A stretch of DNA of 64,000 nt from Sphaerisporangium siamense (GCF_014205275.1 NZ_JACHND010000001.1:4278001-4342000); one strand, 5' to 3'; shown: positions 43,946 to 52,151, numbered from the stretch's first letter. Notes: generated by a model not told the origin, from the letters alone. Program-made: numbers and translations.

Positions 43946-44221
43946 TCAGCCGAAATCTCGGCGGCTGACGGCATCTTTCGTCGCCGACTCCTCCCACTCG
44001 CCGTCGCTGAGGGGATCGAACCCCAGGAACGCGGCCATCGCATCCACCTCTGCACGGGACACATGCCGGCCGACCATGAGCACCTTCGCCCGCCGCCACG
44101 CCTCTTCGGCCTCGCGTGACAGGCGTACCATCTCGACCGCCATGCGGATGGTGCTCGTGCCGACGAGGTGACGCTGATCCTCAGGCGGCCGGCTCCGGTC
44201 CCAGAGGAAGAACGGCATCAT
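43946..44221 (-). CDS. Small hypothetical protein coupled to the GHKL ATPase gene
   Basis: A 91-residue protein, MMPFFLWDR to VSRRDFG, with a helical centre (REAEEAWRRAKVLMVGRHVS) and an acidic C-terminus. I do not recognise a family. Its ATG pair overlaps the TGA of the upstream ATP-binding gene (ATGATG), so translation is coupled. Small proteins of this type often accompany XRE/GHKL regulatory pairs in actinomycetes. Confidence 0.6.
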   Translation of the reverse strand: MMPFFLWDRSRPPEDQRHLVGTSTIRMAVEMVRLSREAEEAWRRAKVLMVGRHVSRAEVDAMAAFLGFDPLSDGEWEESATKDAVSRRDFG

Positions 44222-44724
44222 TGCTGATCGACCGGATGGACTGGATCGGCCGGTCGCCGCTGTCGGGGAAACCACGCCGCCGCGTCGTGGCCTTCGCACG
44301 CGTACGGCACCTCGAACCACAACGTCCGGCCGGCCTCGTGTTCCTCGACGCCCCATCGCCGGGCGATCGTGTCCACCAGCACCATCCCACGCCCACCTTC
44401 GGCCAGTGGGCTCCCGGCGACACGCGGAGCCGTCCGTCCGCCCGCGTCGGCGATCTCCGCATAGATGAATTCGCCGCAGTCGGCCAACGCCAGTCTGACG
44501 CGGCCACCGTCCTTGGAATCGGAGTGCAGCACCGAGTTCGTGACGGCCTCCGACACCAGGAGTGTCACGTCGTCCCGAACCGGGTGGTCCATGCCGAGAA
44601 TCCGCCGTACGAAAGCGCGTGCTTCGTGCGCCGCTTCAGGAGCACCGAGCAAATCGATAGCGCCCAGTTGGATGCCTTTCGCCCCGCTCATATAGGTGGA
44701 TGTCTGGCCCTTGGCCCGTGCCAC
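44218..44724 (-). CDS. GHKL ATP-binding protein (anti-sigma/RsbW-like)
   Basis: A protein of about 168 residues with the HATPase_c_2 fold. It has an N-box in LLVSEAVTNSVLHS, the G1-type motif IADAGGR and G2-type GGRGMVLVDTIARRWG. The group includes RsbW-like anti-sigma kinases and many orphan actinomycete ATP-binding proteins that sit beside XRE regulators. The start is uncertain: GTG 44724 has GGAGG at good spacing, whereas ATG 44691 or a longer form to 44793 is possible. It is divergent from the XRE gene at 44903, the common arrangement of such regulatory pairs. Its partner sigma or anti-anti-sigma is not visible. Confidence 0.8.
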   Translation of the reverse strand: MARAKGQTSTYMSGAKGIQLGAIDLLGAPEAAHEARAFVRRILGMDHPVRDDVTLLVSEAVTNSVLHSDSKDGGRVRLALADCGEFIYAEIADAGGRTAPRVAGSPLAEGGRGMVLVDTIARRWGVEEHEAGRTLWFEVPYACEGHDAAAWFPRQRRPADPVHPVDQQ

Positions 44725-44902
44725 GGATCGCACCTCCATAATGCGTTTCAAGGACCCGGTGTACGACGAGAAGCGTGGTGCGGGTCCGGTCATTCACGCC
44801 GTGGGCTTTCATCACATCGCTCTGTACGCATGCGGTGACAGTGCGCATGGGGGAGACTGGGGGAGACAGCCGGATTCCGCCGTTTCCCCCGAGGAGCTTG
44901 CG

Positions 44903-46135
44903 ATGAGCGATATCCCGGCCTGGGCCGCGCGCCTCCGAGCGCTGCGGCGTCATAACCTGTGGACGCAGCGAGAGATGGCGAAGCGGCTCGCCGACGCCGC
45001 CGACGAGCACACCCGCGCGCGCCTGCCCGAACGTGACTCTCTCATCCGCATGATCAAGTACTGGGAGGCGGGCACGCACCGCCCCAAAGACCCCTATCCG
45101 GTGCTGTACTCGCGAGCTTTCGGCATGGACGAAGAGGAATTGTTCGGTGCTACGGCGGCTTCATCGCGCCGTGATTCCACGGATGCTTTGTGGCAGATCC
45201 TTCGCGGAGAAAATCCCCTTACTCCGTACGCCCGCCGCAAAGGCTCGCGTATAGGTGCGGAAACCCTCGCCGATATGTCGGCACGAGTCCATGGTCTGCG
45301 GCTCGCCGACGATGTCCTCGCCGGACTCGATCTCATCCAGCCCGCCTTCCGCGAACTCGGCACGGCCGTCCGGATGTACAGAGACTCGGCGCACACCGAG
45401 GAGGCAGGCCGGGACCTGTTGGTCATCATCGGGGAGTTCGCCCAGATCGCCGGCTGGGTGGCAGGCGACGCGGGACGGGCCGACCAGGCGGCGCGCACGT
45501 ACAAGCTGGGCATAGGCGCGGCCCAGGACGCCGGTGACGGCACCCTCGCCTCGTACCTGATCGGATCGCTGGCCTATCAGGTTTCAAGTATCGACGACCC
45601 CGGCGAGAGTGTGGCCCTCGCACAGGCGGCGCTGGACGCGGCCGGGGCCTCCGCGCCTCCTCGGGCACGTGCTCTCTGCTGGGATCGGCTGGCGTGGGCG
45701 AACGCACGGGTGGGCGACGCGCAGGCGGCCATGCGGGCCCTCGGTGAGGCGGACGAGGCCCTTGACCGCGACTTCGGCGGCACGGAGCCCGCTTATCTGT
45801 ACTGGGTGGACGAGAACGAGCTTCAGATCATGAAGGCACGCGCCTACACCGAACTACGGCGACCGCTGCGCGCTGTCCCGCTCCTGACCGATGTGCTCAG
45901 CCGATACAACCCCGCGCATTCACGAGAGCTCTCCTTGTACCTGTCGTGGCTGGCCGTCGCACTGGCGGACGCCAACGAACCCGAGGAATCGGCACGAGTG
46001 GCCGCCAGAATGCTGGAGCTCTCAGCGGACGTGGCCAGCGACCGCACCGCCCAACGCGCCCGCGTCGTTCTGGATCGCCTCCAGCCCTATCGGGACGTGC
46101 CACAAGTACGAGACCTGCTCATGGCGCACGGCTGA
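44903..46135 (+). CDS. XRE-family regulator with TPR-like C-terminal domain
   Basis: A 410-residue protein. Residues about 7-55 form a helix-turn-helix (LRALRRHNLWTQREMAKRL) ending in KYWEAGTHRP, as in actinomycete XRE regulators. The rest (about 120-410) is a series of helical TPR-like repeats (for example GDAQAAMRALGEADEAL). Such proteins usually pair with a GHKL ATPase, which is divergently encoded here. ATG 44903 follows GAGGAG; upstream in-frame starts lack a site. The last 75 codons are duplicated 1.8 kb downstream. It could be a regulator of the neighbouring cluster, but I see no cluster element near it. Confidence 0.85.
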   Translation: MSDIPAWAARLRALRRHNLWTQREMAKRLADAADEHTRARLPERDSLIRMIKYWEAGTHRPKDPYPVLYSRAFGMDEEELFGATAASSRRDSTDALWQILRGENPLTPYARRKGSRIGAETLADMSARVHGLRLADDVLAGLDLIQPAFRELGTAVRMYRDSAHTEEAGRDLLVIIGEFAQIAGWVAGDAGRADQAARTYKLGIGAAQDAGDGTLASYLIGSLAYQVSSIDDPGESVALAQAALDAAGASAPPRARALCWDRLAWANARVGDAQAAMRALGEADEALDRDFGGTEPAYLYWVDENELQIMKARAYTELRRPLRAVPLLTDVLSRYNPAHSRELSLYLSWLAVALADANEPEESARVAARMLELSADVASDRTAQRARVVLDRLQPYRDVPQVRDLLMAHG

Positions 46136-46138
46136 AAT
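45911..46138 (+). repeat. Direct repeat, copy 1 (3' end of the XRE gene)
   Basis: This 228-bp segment recurs at 47719-47946 with roughly 90% identity by eye and no gaps (constant offset 1808). It covers the last 75 codons and the stop of the XRE gene. Confidence 0.9.
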
Positions 46139-46157
46139 CCGCGGTGTGGAGCGTGGC

Positions 46158-46334
46158 TTATGGCAGGACGGACGGTGTGGTCGACAGGCCGATCATGACG
46201 AAGCGGGTCAGCGGATAGGTCAGCGCGACCAGGAGCCACCAAAAGCGGATGCGCCACCCAATGATCCATCGCGAGGAGGCGACGGCGATCAGACCGGCGG
46301 CCAGGGAGAGTAACAAGCCGGGGATACCTGCCAC
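46158..46334 (-). CDS. Small predicted membrane protein
   Basis: A 58-codon frame, GTG 46334 to TAA 46158, encodes two hydrophobic stretches (GLLLSLAAGLIAVA and FWWLLVALTYPLTRFVMIG) separated by SRWIIGWRIR. Third-position GC is high, as in real genes here. No strong ribosome-binding site is visible, and the start may lie a little further upstream. I do not recognise it; it could be a small two-helix membrane protein or a remnant of a larger one. Confidence 0.4.
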   Translation of the reverse strand: MAGIPGLLLSLAAGLIAVASSRWIIGWRIRFWWLLVALTYPLTRFVMIGLSTTPSVLP

Positions 46335-46662
46335 GGCCTGTGGCCGGCCTGGACGTGCGAGGGAGTAGCCCGTCCAGGCCGAGTGGCAGAAATGGAATGC
46401 TGCGCTCGGTTGGGTCCGCCGGCCCCTACTTCACGTCGTGATCGAAAGCGTCCGGTAAGAGGTCGAGCCGGCCGTAGCCGACGCTCCGGTCAGCGCGCTG
46501 TCCCGCGCCTGGTGCGCTGGCTGTGGACTCCGAAGACATGTACCCCTTCCGGCGCGTCACGGTGCAGAACCATGCGGTAGGCCATGCGGGGTCGCCGGCT
46601 GTGTGAGATATCCCTCTCCCGTCGTCGTGGTGCTGGTGGTCTGGGGAGGTGACCATGTAGTG
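46335..46662. other. Non-coding gap before the island methyltransferase gene
   Basis: This 328-bp stretch has lower coding bias than its surroundings and no gene I can support. The end holds GGGGAGG (46643-46649), the likely ribosome-binding site of the next gene. Confidence 0.5.
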
Positions 46663-47556
46663 ATGACGTCCTCTCCCCGCCCGCCGTACGTCGGTGGCCG
46701 ACCGGATCCGATAGGCGGGACTACCGCGCTCGGTGGAGAGCCCGCTCCCGCCCGCGGGTACCTGCTGGACAACGCACGCGCCGAGGCGGGCGAGCGATTC
46801 GTTTGGCTGGCCGAGCTGTTCGACGGTGTGACGCGGGGGCACTTCGCTCGACTGGGGGTCGGGGCCGGCTCGCGCTGCTGGGAGGTGGGGGCCGGTGGCC
46901 GCAGCATCCCGGAGGCGCTCGCGGCGGCCGTCGGTCCGACCGGGCACGTGCTGGCCACGGACATCGACCCGTCGTGGCTGAAGGCAGACGGCGGGTACGA
47001 GGTGCGCCGACACGACGTCGCCGCTGATGCGCCTCCGGAGTCGGGGACGTTCGATCTGGTGCACGCCCGGCTCGTGCTGGTCCATGTACCTGACCGGGCG
47101 CGGGCGCTGGCCACGATGGCGGCGGCGCTGCGGCCCGGCGGCTGGCTGCTGGTCGAGGACGCAGATACCGCTCTGCAGCCACTGGCATGCCTGGACGACA
47201 GCGGCCCGGCGCAGCGGCGGGCCAACAGGCTGCGCGACGCGGTCCGGGAACTGCTGACGCGCCGCGGCGCGGACCTGCGCTACGGCCGGACACTGCCGCG
47301 GGCATTGCGTGAGGCCGGCTTGGTAGATGTCGCCGCGGCGGGCTCTTTCCCGGTCGGCGGGATGGCCTGCGACCGGCTGGAGGCGGCGACCATCCGGCAC
47401 GTGCGCGGCGAGCTCCTCGCGGCCGGCCTGGCCGACGACGCCGAGATCGACGCGCACTTGGCCGCCATCCACGCGGGCGAACTCGACCTGACACTCGCTC
47501 CGCTGATCTCGGCCTGGGGACGCCGTCCGGCCGAGCACCCGCCGGCACTCGGTTAG
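46663..47556 (+). CDS. Class I SAM methyltransferase in the island
   Basis: A 297-residue methyltransferase. Motif I reads CWEVGAGGRSIPEAL, strand 2 ends in VLATDIDPSWL, and ARLVLVHVPDRARAL plus RPGGWLLVEDAD follow the usual order. An N-terminal helix with YLLDNARAEAGERFVWL is typical of UbiE/Type 11-like enzymes widespread in actinomycetes. ATG 46663 or GTG 46660 is possible. It lies exactly between the two copies of the XRE 3'-end repeat, so it may have arrived with, or been trapped by, the duplication. The substrate is unknown. It has no cluster element and is probably unrelated to the main pathway. Confidence 0.8.
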   Translation: MTSSPRPPYVGGRPDPIGGTTALGGEPAPARGYLLDNARAEAGERFVWLAELFDGVTRGHFARLGVGAGSRCWEVGAGGRSIPEALAAAVGPTGHVLATDIDPSWLKADGGYEVRRHDVAADAPPESGTFDLVHARLVLVHVPDRARALATMAAALRPGGWLLVEDADTALQPLACLDDSGPAQRRANRLRDAVRELLTRRGADLRYGRTLPRALREAGLVDVAAAGSFPVGGMACDRLEAATIRHVRGELLAAGLADDAEIDAHLAAIHAGELDLTLAPLISAWGRRPAEHPPALG

Positions 47557-47718
47557 GCGCGGATCCAGGCGTTGCCCGACCTGCCCACAGCGCTGTTCGT
47601 CAAGGAGATTTTCGGGCCGCAGGAGTAGCCCCTTAGGACGGCGGTCGTCATGCCGAGCTGCGTGGGTCGGCTACCGCAGGTTCCACTCGCCTTTCTGGGA
47701 GGCGAATCCCGAGTCCAG

Positions 47719-47943
47719 CCCGCACACTCACGAGAACTCGCCTTGTACCTGTCATGGCTGGCCGTCGCACTAGCGGACGTCAACGAACCCGAAGAATCGG
47801 CGTGCGTGGCCGCCAGAATGCTGGAGCTTTCAGCGGACGTGGCCAGCGACCGCACCGCCCAGCGCGCCCGCGTCGTTCTGGATCGACTCAAGCCCTACCG
47901 CGACGTGCCACAAGTACGAGAACTGCTCACGGCGCACCACTGA
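47719..47943 (+). pseudogene. Truncated XRE-regulator C-terminal remnant
   Basis: The frame reproduces the final 75 residues of the XRE regulator (SRELALYLSWLAVALADVN to QVRELLTAHH) with a few changes, such as K for Q before PYRDVPQV. The helix-turn-helix and most repeats are missing. An in-frame ATG at 47650 could give a 97-residue product with a foreign N-terminus, but there is no good ribosome-binding site. It is best read as a gene remnant left by duplication. The unbroken frame leaves open a short expressed TPR piece that could compete with the full regulator. Confidence 0.75.
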
Positions 47944-47946
47944 AAC
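47719..47946 (+). repeat. Direct repeat, copy 2
   Basis: Second copy of the 228-bp segment from 45911-46138. It has mostly third-position changes plus a few substitutions, which suggests an old duplication that drifted. Confidence 0.9.
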
Positions 47947-47996
47947 CCTGACGGCGCCACGCTCGTTGTGCGCGGCCGGGTGAGTTTCGCGCCCTT

Positions 47997-48407
47997 TCAG
48001 TGTGGCCTGGTGACAGGAATGACTGAGAGCAGGTGGTCCAGTCCTTTGAAGTCCTTGGGGTTGCAGGTGTACAGCGGAAGGCGGTTCGCGATGGCCACGC
48101 AAGCGATCATCAAGTCGGCCGTACGGGGACGTGGGTTGCGGCCCGAGGCCATAACGGCGGTCCAGAGCTGGCCGTACTCGCGGGCGGCGGTCTCATCGAA
48201 GGGAAGGGGGTCGAATTCGGCCTCGGCCGCCTGGAGAACCTTCATCCGTTGAGCGAGTTCCTGCGGTCCGGAGGCCACCAGGACGCCTACGGACAACTCG
48301 GCGGTGGTGATAGAACTGATCATCATCTCGTCGGGCAGTTCGTCCGGATCGATTCCGGCGCGCAGGATGAGGATGTTGGTGTCGAGTAGACCCTGAGCAG
48401 GGGTCAT
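47997..48407 (-). CDS. PIN-domain toxin (VapC-like)
   Basis: A 136-residue PIN-domain ribonuclease. It opens QGLLDTNILIL with the first catalytic Asp, has an acidic residue in ITTAELSVGV, and shows RTADLMIACVAIANRLPLYTCNPKDF with the later conserved Asp residues. VapC toxins cut tRNA or rRNA and are held in check by the antitoxin. It starts at ATG 48407, overlapping the antitoxin stop by 4 bases (ATGA), the usual coupled order of antitoxin first. It lies in the island and supports the view that this segment is mobile or accessory. Confidence 0.9.
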   Translation of the reverse strand: MTPAQGLLDTNILILRAGIDPDELPDEMMISSITTAELSVGVLVASGPQELAQRMKVLQAAEAEFDPLPFDETAAREYGQLWTAVMASGRNPRPRTADLMIACVAIANRLPLYTCNPKDFKGLDHLLSVIPVTRPH

Positions 48408-48724
48408 GCCTCGTCCTCTGCGAACTCGCCTCTGCCGTACGCGCGATCGTAGGGGTCATAGAGATCGTCGTTGACGTGACGGTCCATGTCCTCGCGGTAC
48501 TTCCGGTCGTCGAGGCGCGGCATGCCCCGGGACACCGCAGCGAACTCGGCCCGTGAGACGGTCCGGCGGCGTCGGCGTATGGGCACCAGATCGCCGATGT
48601 GATGACCGTTGCGGGTGACGGCGTACCGTTCTCCCCGCTCCAGGCCGTCCATGATCTCCGCGGACCGGTTGCGCAGGTCGCGCTGCGAGATCTGATGAGA
48701 ATGGTCAGGCTCGGAGATGCTCAC
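48404..48724 (-). CDS. Phd/YefM-like antitoxin of the PIN toxin
   Basis: A 106-residue protein whose N-terminal part (QISQRDLRNRSAEIMDGLERGERYAVTRNGH) is the Phd/YefM antitoxin fold, in which DNA binding and dimerisation reside. The C-terminal half is charged and likely wraps the toxin. It would bind and neutralise the PIN toxin and repress the operon. A perfect palindrome 27-53 bp upstream of its start is the probable operator. The gene overlaps the toxin gene by 4 bp. Confidence 0.88.
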   Translation of the reverse strand: MSISEPDHSHQISQRDLRNRSAEIMDGLERGERYAVTRNGHHIGDLVPIRRRRRTVSRAEFAAVSRGMPRLDDRKYREDMDRHVNDDLYDPYDRAYGRGEFAEDEA

Positions 48725-48750
48725 GGGGCCAGTCTACCTGGCGGTGTGCC

Positions 48751-48777
48751 ATCTGGTGCTACCGGGTAGCACCAGAT
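48751..48777. promoter_or_regulatory. Perfect palindrome, probable toxin-antitoxin operator
   Basis: ATCTGGTGCTAC (48751-48762) and GTAGCACCAGAT (48766-48777) form a perfect 12-bp inverted repeat with a 3-base centre, just upstream of the antitoxin start at 48724. Position and symmetry fit autorepression by the antitoxin. Confidence 0.75.
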
Positions 48778-48845
48778 ATGTCCTGTTCTGTAGGTTGTTT
48801 GGCGGGCAGGGGCGTTCGCGTGCGCGGTCCGGAACGGTGGGGCGG

Positions 48846-50027
48846 TCAGGTGGCCCGGTAGGCGGCGGCCCGGGTCTTGTAGTCGTCCTTCTCCTGGGCG
48901 AAGTCGGGGATGTCGGCGCGGTCGAGGCCGCCGGGGGCGAATGCCTGGTGCAGGGCCTCGATGCCGTCGCCGAACTCGGCGGCGCGGGTCTGCATGGTCT
49001 TCTCGTACGTGGTGACGGCCTCGTCGAGGTCTTCGTGCCGGGCCAGCGCGAGGGCGAGTTCGGCGCCGTCCAGCATGGCGTAGTTGGCGCCGTTGCCGCC
49101 GAACGGGGTCATCAGGTGGGCGGCGTCGCCGAGCAGGGTGACGCCGGGGGAGTGCGGCCAGAAGTGCGGGGCGGGGATGGCGTAGAGCGGACGGCTGACG
49201 TAGGGGCCGTCGTTGTCGGCGATCAGGGGGAGGAGGCTCGCGTCCCAGCCGGCGAACCGCTCCAGGAGCGCGGCGCGCACGGCCTCGGTGTCGGCCGGGT
49301 CGAGGCCGGCGGCGCGTTGCCAGTCGGGCTCGTCCCGGATGCCGATGTAGACGCAGACGCGCCCGCCGCTGTTGCGCTGCGCGATCAGGCCCTTGGAGTC
49401 GCCGGTGGCGAAGACCTGCCCGTCGCCCACCAGTGTGGCGACGGCCGGGTGGGCGCGGTCGACGTGGTGGAACCATGCCTCCACGAAGGTGACGCCGGTG
49501 TAGCGGGGAGTGGCGTCGCTGACCAGCGGGCGTACCTTCGACCAGGCGCCGTCGGCGCCGATGACCAGGTCGGTGTGCGTCGTGGTGCCGTCCTCGAAGA
49601 GCAGGCGGTGCGTGCCGTCGCCGTTGCCGGTGACCGACGCCAGCTTCCGGCCCCATCGGATGGTGCCCGGTTCGAGGGCGTCCGCCAGCAGGGCGCGGAG
49701 CTGTCCACGGTCGATCTCGGGGGCGCCGTCCTCGTCCTCGTCGGGCCGATAGTCGACGACGACCTCGCCGTGCGCGGTGAGCCCCCGCTTGGCCTGCCCG
49801 GCGGGGCGGGCCAAGGTGCGGAACCGGTCGAGGAGCCCTGCCGCCTCCAGGGCGATCTGCCCGCTGTCCGCGTGCATGTCGAGGCTGCCGCCCTGGGGGC
49901 GGGCGTCGAGGGAGGTGTCGAACTCGTGGACGGTGACCTGGACGCCGTGCCGCTGGAGGACTCGGGCGCAGGTCAGCCCGCCGGGTCCGGCTCCGATGAC
50001 GCTGATGCGAGGTGTGGTGGTGGTCAT
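48846..50027 (-). CDS. FAD-dependent monooxygenase, TetX-like
   Basis: A 393-residue aromatic-hydroxylase-type flavoprotein. It has an N-terminal RISVIGAGPGGLTCARVLQ, a central DLVIGADGAWSKVR (DG motif) and GDAAHLMTPFGGNGANYAM, the second FAD motif with the GD pair. The order and length match TetX-like monooxygenases that inactivate xenobiotics such as tetracyclines, though the true substrate is unknown. It is divergent from a TetR-type regulator, the usual layout of an inducible detoxification unit. ATG 50027 is chosen at the start of the beta strand. There is no sign that it belongs to the biosynthetic pathway. Confidence 0.88.
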   Translation of the reverse strand: MTTTTPRISVIGAGPGGLTCARVLQRHGVQVTVHEFDTSLDARPQGGSLDMHADSGQIALEAAGLLDRFRTLARPAGQAKRGLTAHGEVVVDYRPDEDEDGAPEIDRGQLRALLADALEPGTIRWGRKLASVTGNGDGTHRLLFEDGTTTHTDLVIGADGAWSKVRPLVSDATPRYTGVTFVEAWFHHVDRAHPAVATLVGDGQVFATGDSKGLIAQRNSGGRVCVYIGIRDEPDWQRAAGLDPADTEAVRAALLERFAGWDASLLPLIADNDGPYVSRPLYAIPAPHFWPHSPGVTLLGDAAHLMTPFGGNGANYAMLDGAELALALARHEDLDEAVTTYEKTMQTRAAEFGDGIEALHQAFAPGGLDRADIPDFAQEKDDYKTRAAAYRAT

Positions 50028-50151
50028 GGGATCACTCCGATCGGCCTGGTGCGGGTGTCGGGAGGTCCGACCTCGCCAGAAAAGCACACCGATTCAAAAA
50101 GTGCAACGAGTCAATCTTTCATCTGAGGCAACCTACGGATAGAGTGAACCC
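50028..50151. promoter_or_regulatory. Divergent control region of the monooxygenase/TetR pair
   Basis: This 124-bp AT-rich gap must contain both promoters and the TetR operator. The stretch GATTCAAAAAGTGCAACGAG at 50091-50110 followed by TCAATC is a loose inverted arrangement only; no perfect palindrome is visible. Confidence 0.5.
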
Positions 50152-50733
50152 GTGAGTGAGACGACATCGCCCCCAGGGCGTCGAGAGCGGAAGAAGGCGG
50201 CGACCCGCCAGGCCATCGCCGACGCCGCCCTGAACCTGTTCCTGGAACACGGCTACGACCAGGTGAGCATCCGGGACATCTGCGAGGCCGCCGACGTCTC
50301 CACCACCACGCTCTTCAAGCACTTCACCGGAAAGGAGGCCCTCGTCTTCGACGAGGAGGGCGACCAGGAAGCCGCCCTGATCGCCGCCGTTCTGGAACGC
50401 CCCGCCGGCCGGTCCATCGTCGCGGCCCTCCGTGCGCACATGCTGAGCCGCCTGGCCACCGCCGCCGACCCGGCCTTCGCCTCCTACAAGCGGCTCATCG
50501 AAGGCACCCCGGCGCTGCGCGAGTACTCCCACCGCATGTGGATGCGCCACGAGACCGCCCTGACCCGCGCCATCGCCCAGGACGCCGGCGCCGCCGCCGA
50601 CGATCCCGCCTGCTCGGCCCTGGCGCACTTCGCCCTGGAGGCACTGGCCCTGGCGCACGGCCATGACGATCCTCCTCTGGCCGTCGAGACTGCCTTCGAC
50701 CTCCTCGAGAACGGCTGGAACGGCCGGGCCTGA
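50152..50733 (+). CDS. TetR-family transcriptional regulator
   Basis: A 193-residue regulator with the N-terminal TetR helix-turn-helix (RQAIADAALNLFLEHGYD and ISIRDICEAADVS-like VSIRDICEAADVS, then TTLFKHFTGKEALVF). A helical ligand-binding domain follows, as in members with MftR-type C-termini. It most likely represses the divergent monooxygenase gene until a ligand binds. The GTG start matches the family N-terminus. A control role over the main cluster is not indicated, as no related operator is seen there. Confidence 0.9.
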   Translation: MSETTSPPGRRERKKAATRQAIADAALNLFLEHGYDQVSIRDICEAADVSTTTLFKHFTGKEALVFDEEGDQEAALIAAVLERPAGRSIVAALRAHMLSRLATAADPAFASYKRLIEGTPALREYSHRMWMRHETALTRAIAQDAGAAADDPACSALAHFALEALALAHGHDDPPLAVETAFDLLENGWNGRA

Positions 50734-50933
50734 CGCCGGCCTCGCCGGCGCGGCCACATCGCACTCCCCTGGAAGAAGGCTCGCGGCCGGACGCCTCCGG
50801 CATCGGCCGGGCAGCCGGCGAAGGGACGTGGCCCTGCCGTACCCGCCCGGCCGCGCGCGTCGACACTTCGGCCACTGCGCGGTCGCCTCCCGGCGAGGCG
50901 CGGTGGTCTGCCGGTAGGCGATGTGAGCCGGTG

Positions 50934-51368
50934 TCAGATGCGTGTCATGGTGGATTCGTATCCGCCGCCGCCGGGGTAGACCCACGCGCCGGTGACGGTG
51001 GTGCCGTCAGGGCTGAACGTGCCCTCGTAGTAGGCGGGACTGCCCTTCGCGCCGCCCCAGATGGTCAGCTTGTCGCCGACCAGCTCGTACACATAGTCGA
51101 ACGTGTTGCCCGCCGCGTCGTAGAAGCGCGACATCACGTCCGCGCCGGCCGGTTCGCCGAACGGGCGCAGGTTGCCGATCACTTCCAGACCGGTGACAGG
51201 CTGACCGGAATGGGTGAGCGCGACGTGCTGAAGCAGGAAGAAGCCGCCGTGCAGCCACTCGTACCGGACGGTTCCCTCGGCGCCGCCGGTGACCGCCCAG
51301 GTGCCGACCAGGCGGTCCAGAGCCTGCACCTCGGCGCTCGGCTCGTAGGTCTCCGGGATCTCGGACAT
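50934..51368 (-). CDS. DUF1579-like protein
   Basis: A 144-residue beta-rich protein resembling the DUF1579 family. It has GTWAVTGGAEGTVRYEWLHGG at the start, FDYVYELVGDKLTIWGG in the middle and a Gly/Tyr-rich C-terminus. This lipocalin-like fold has no established reaction. ATG 51368 fits the fold and follows AAGGAGAATAAG. It is transcribed leftward, away from the small peptide and the YCII/ECF genes. Confidence 0.7.
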   Translation of the reverse strand: MSEIPETYEPSAEVQALDRLVGTWAVTGGAEGTVRYEWLHGGFFLLQHVALTHSGQPVTGLEVIGNLRPFGEPAGADVMSRFYDAAGNTFDYVYELVGDKLTIWGGAKGSPAYYEGTFSPDGTTVTGAWVYPGGGGYESTMTRI

Positions 51369-51529
51369 CTTATTCTCCTTGTGTGTCGTGGTGAGTGCTC
51401 GCCGGTACCTCGGAGGCGGCCCGCCCGCCTCGACACCACCTGCGGTGTGATTCACCTCACAATCCGATCGTGTCGAGAGCCCGGCTCGTGCCCCGAGGTA
51501 ACGGCAGGAACCCCATCAAGGAGGAAGTC

Positions 51530-51667
51530 ATGGTCACCGCCGCGACCGCCACCGGCGTCCCCGCCGACCGCCGCGCGCTGCCCATCCTCGTCGCGATCGC
51601 CGTCAACGGCCTGGGCGCCCTCACCGGGGCGACCGTCCTGGCCCTGTCCACGCGCCGCTTGGTCTGA
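51530..51667 (+). CDS. Small single-helix peptide with strong ribosome-binding site
   Basis: A 45-residue frame starts at ATG 51530 behind AAGGAGGAAGTC, an excellent ribosome-binding site. It contains one hydrophobic helix (LPILVAIAVNGLGALTGATV) and ends RRLV. It could be a small membrane peptide, or the N-terminal stub of a lost membrane protein. I know of no family to assign it to. Confidence 0.45.
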   Translation: MVTAATATGVPADRRALPILVAIAVNGLGALTGATVLALSTRRLV

Positions 51668-51709
51668 CTCCGCATACCCTTGCCCGACGCTCGACAAGGA
51701 GGATCCGCC

Positions 51710-52081
51710 GTGAAGTATCTGCTGCTCGGCTACACCCCGGCCGCCGACTGGGACGCCGCGACCGCCGACACCCCCTCTGAGGAGGCGCTGGCGGCGTTCG
51801 CCGCCTACCAGGAGTTCGAGCGAGAACTGACCGCCACCGGCGAGTTCGTCGGCAGCGAGGGCCTCGGTCATCCGGCGGTCAGCACCACGGTCCGCAGGAC
51901 CGCCGACGGCGTGGTGGCGACCGACGGGCCGTTCGCCGAGCTGAAGGAGGTGCTGGCCAGCTTCGCCGTCATCGACGTCGCCAGCCGGGAGCGAGCCGTG
52001 GAGATCGTCTCGCGGATCGTCGAGACGCTGGGCGAGCCGATCGAGATCCGGCCGATCATGGGCGAGGACTTCGCGGCGTGA
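51710..52081 (+). CDS. YCII/DGPF-domain protein of an ECF42 module
   Basis: A 123-residue YCII-related protein. It carries the DGPF motif in ATDGPFAELKEVLASF, preceded by VSTTVRRTADG, which defines the family commonly encoded next to ECF42 sigma factors. It starts at GTG 51710 behind AAGGAGG. It lies 70 bp before the sigma gene, consistent with one operon in which the DGPF protein's expression depends on that sigma factor. Confidence 0.88.
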   Translation: MKYLLLGYTPAADWDAATADTPSEEALAAFAAYQEFERELTATGEFVGSEGLGHPAVSTTVRRTADGVVATDGPFAELKEVLASFAVIDVASRERAVEIVSRIVETLGEPIEIRPIMGEDFAA

Positions 52082-52151
52082 CTCCCGTCAAGCCGGGCGA
52101 CGCCCGGCGCGAGCGGGTGGCCGGGACGACCGCCGGATAGGCCCACCCAGG

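Noticed and set aside
50091-50117. TetR operator palindrome between the TetX-like and TetR genes
   Set aside because: Only a loose inverted arrangement is visible, not a clear palindrome. I list the region without naming an operator.
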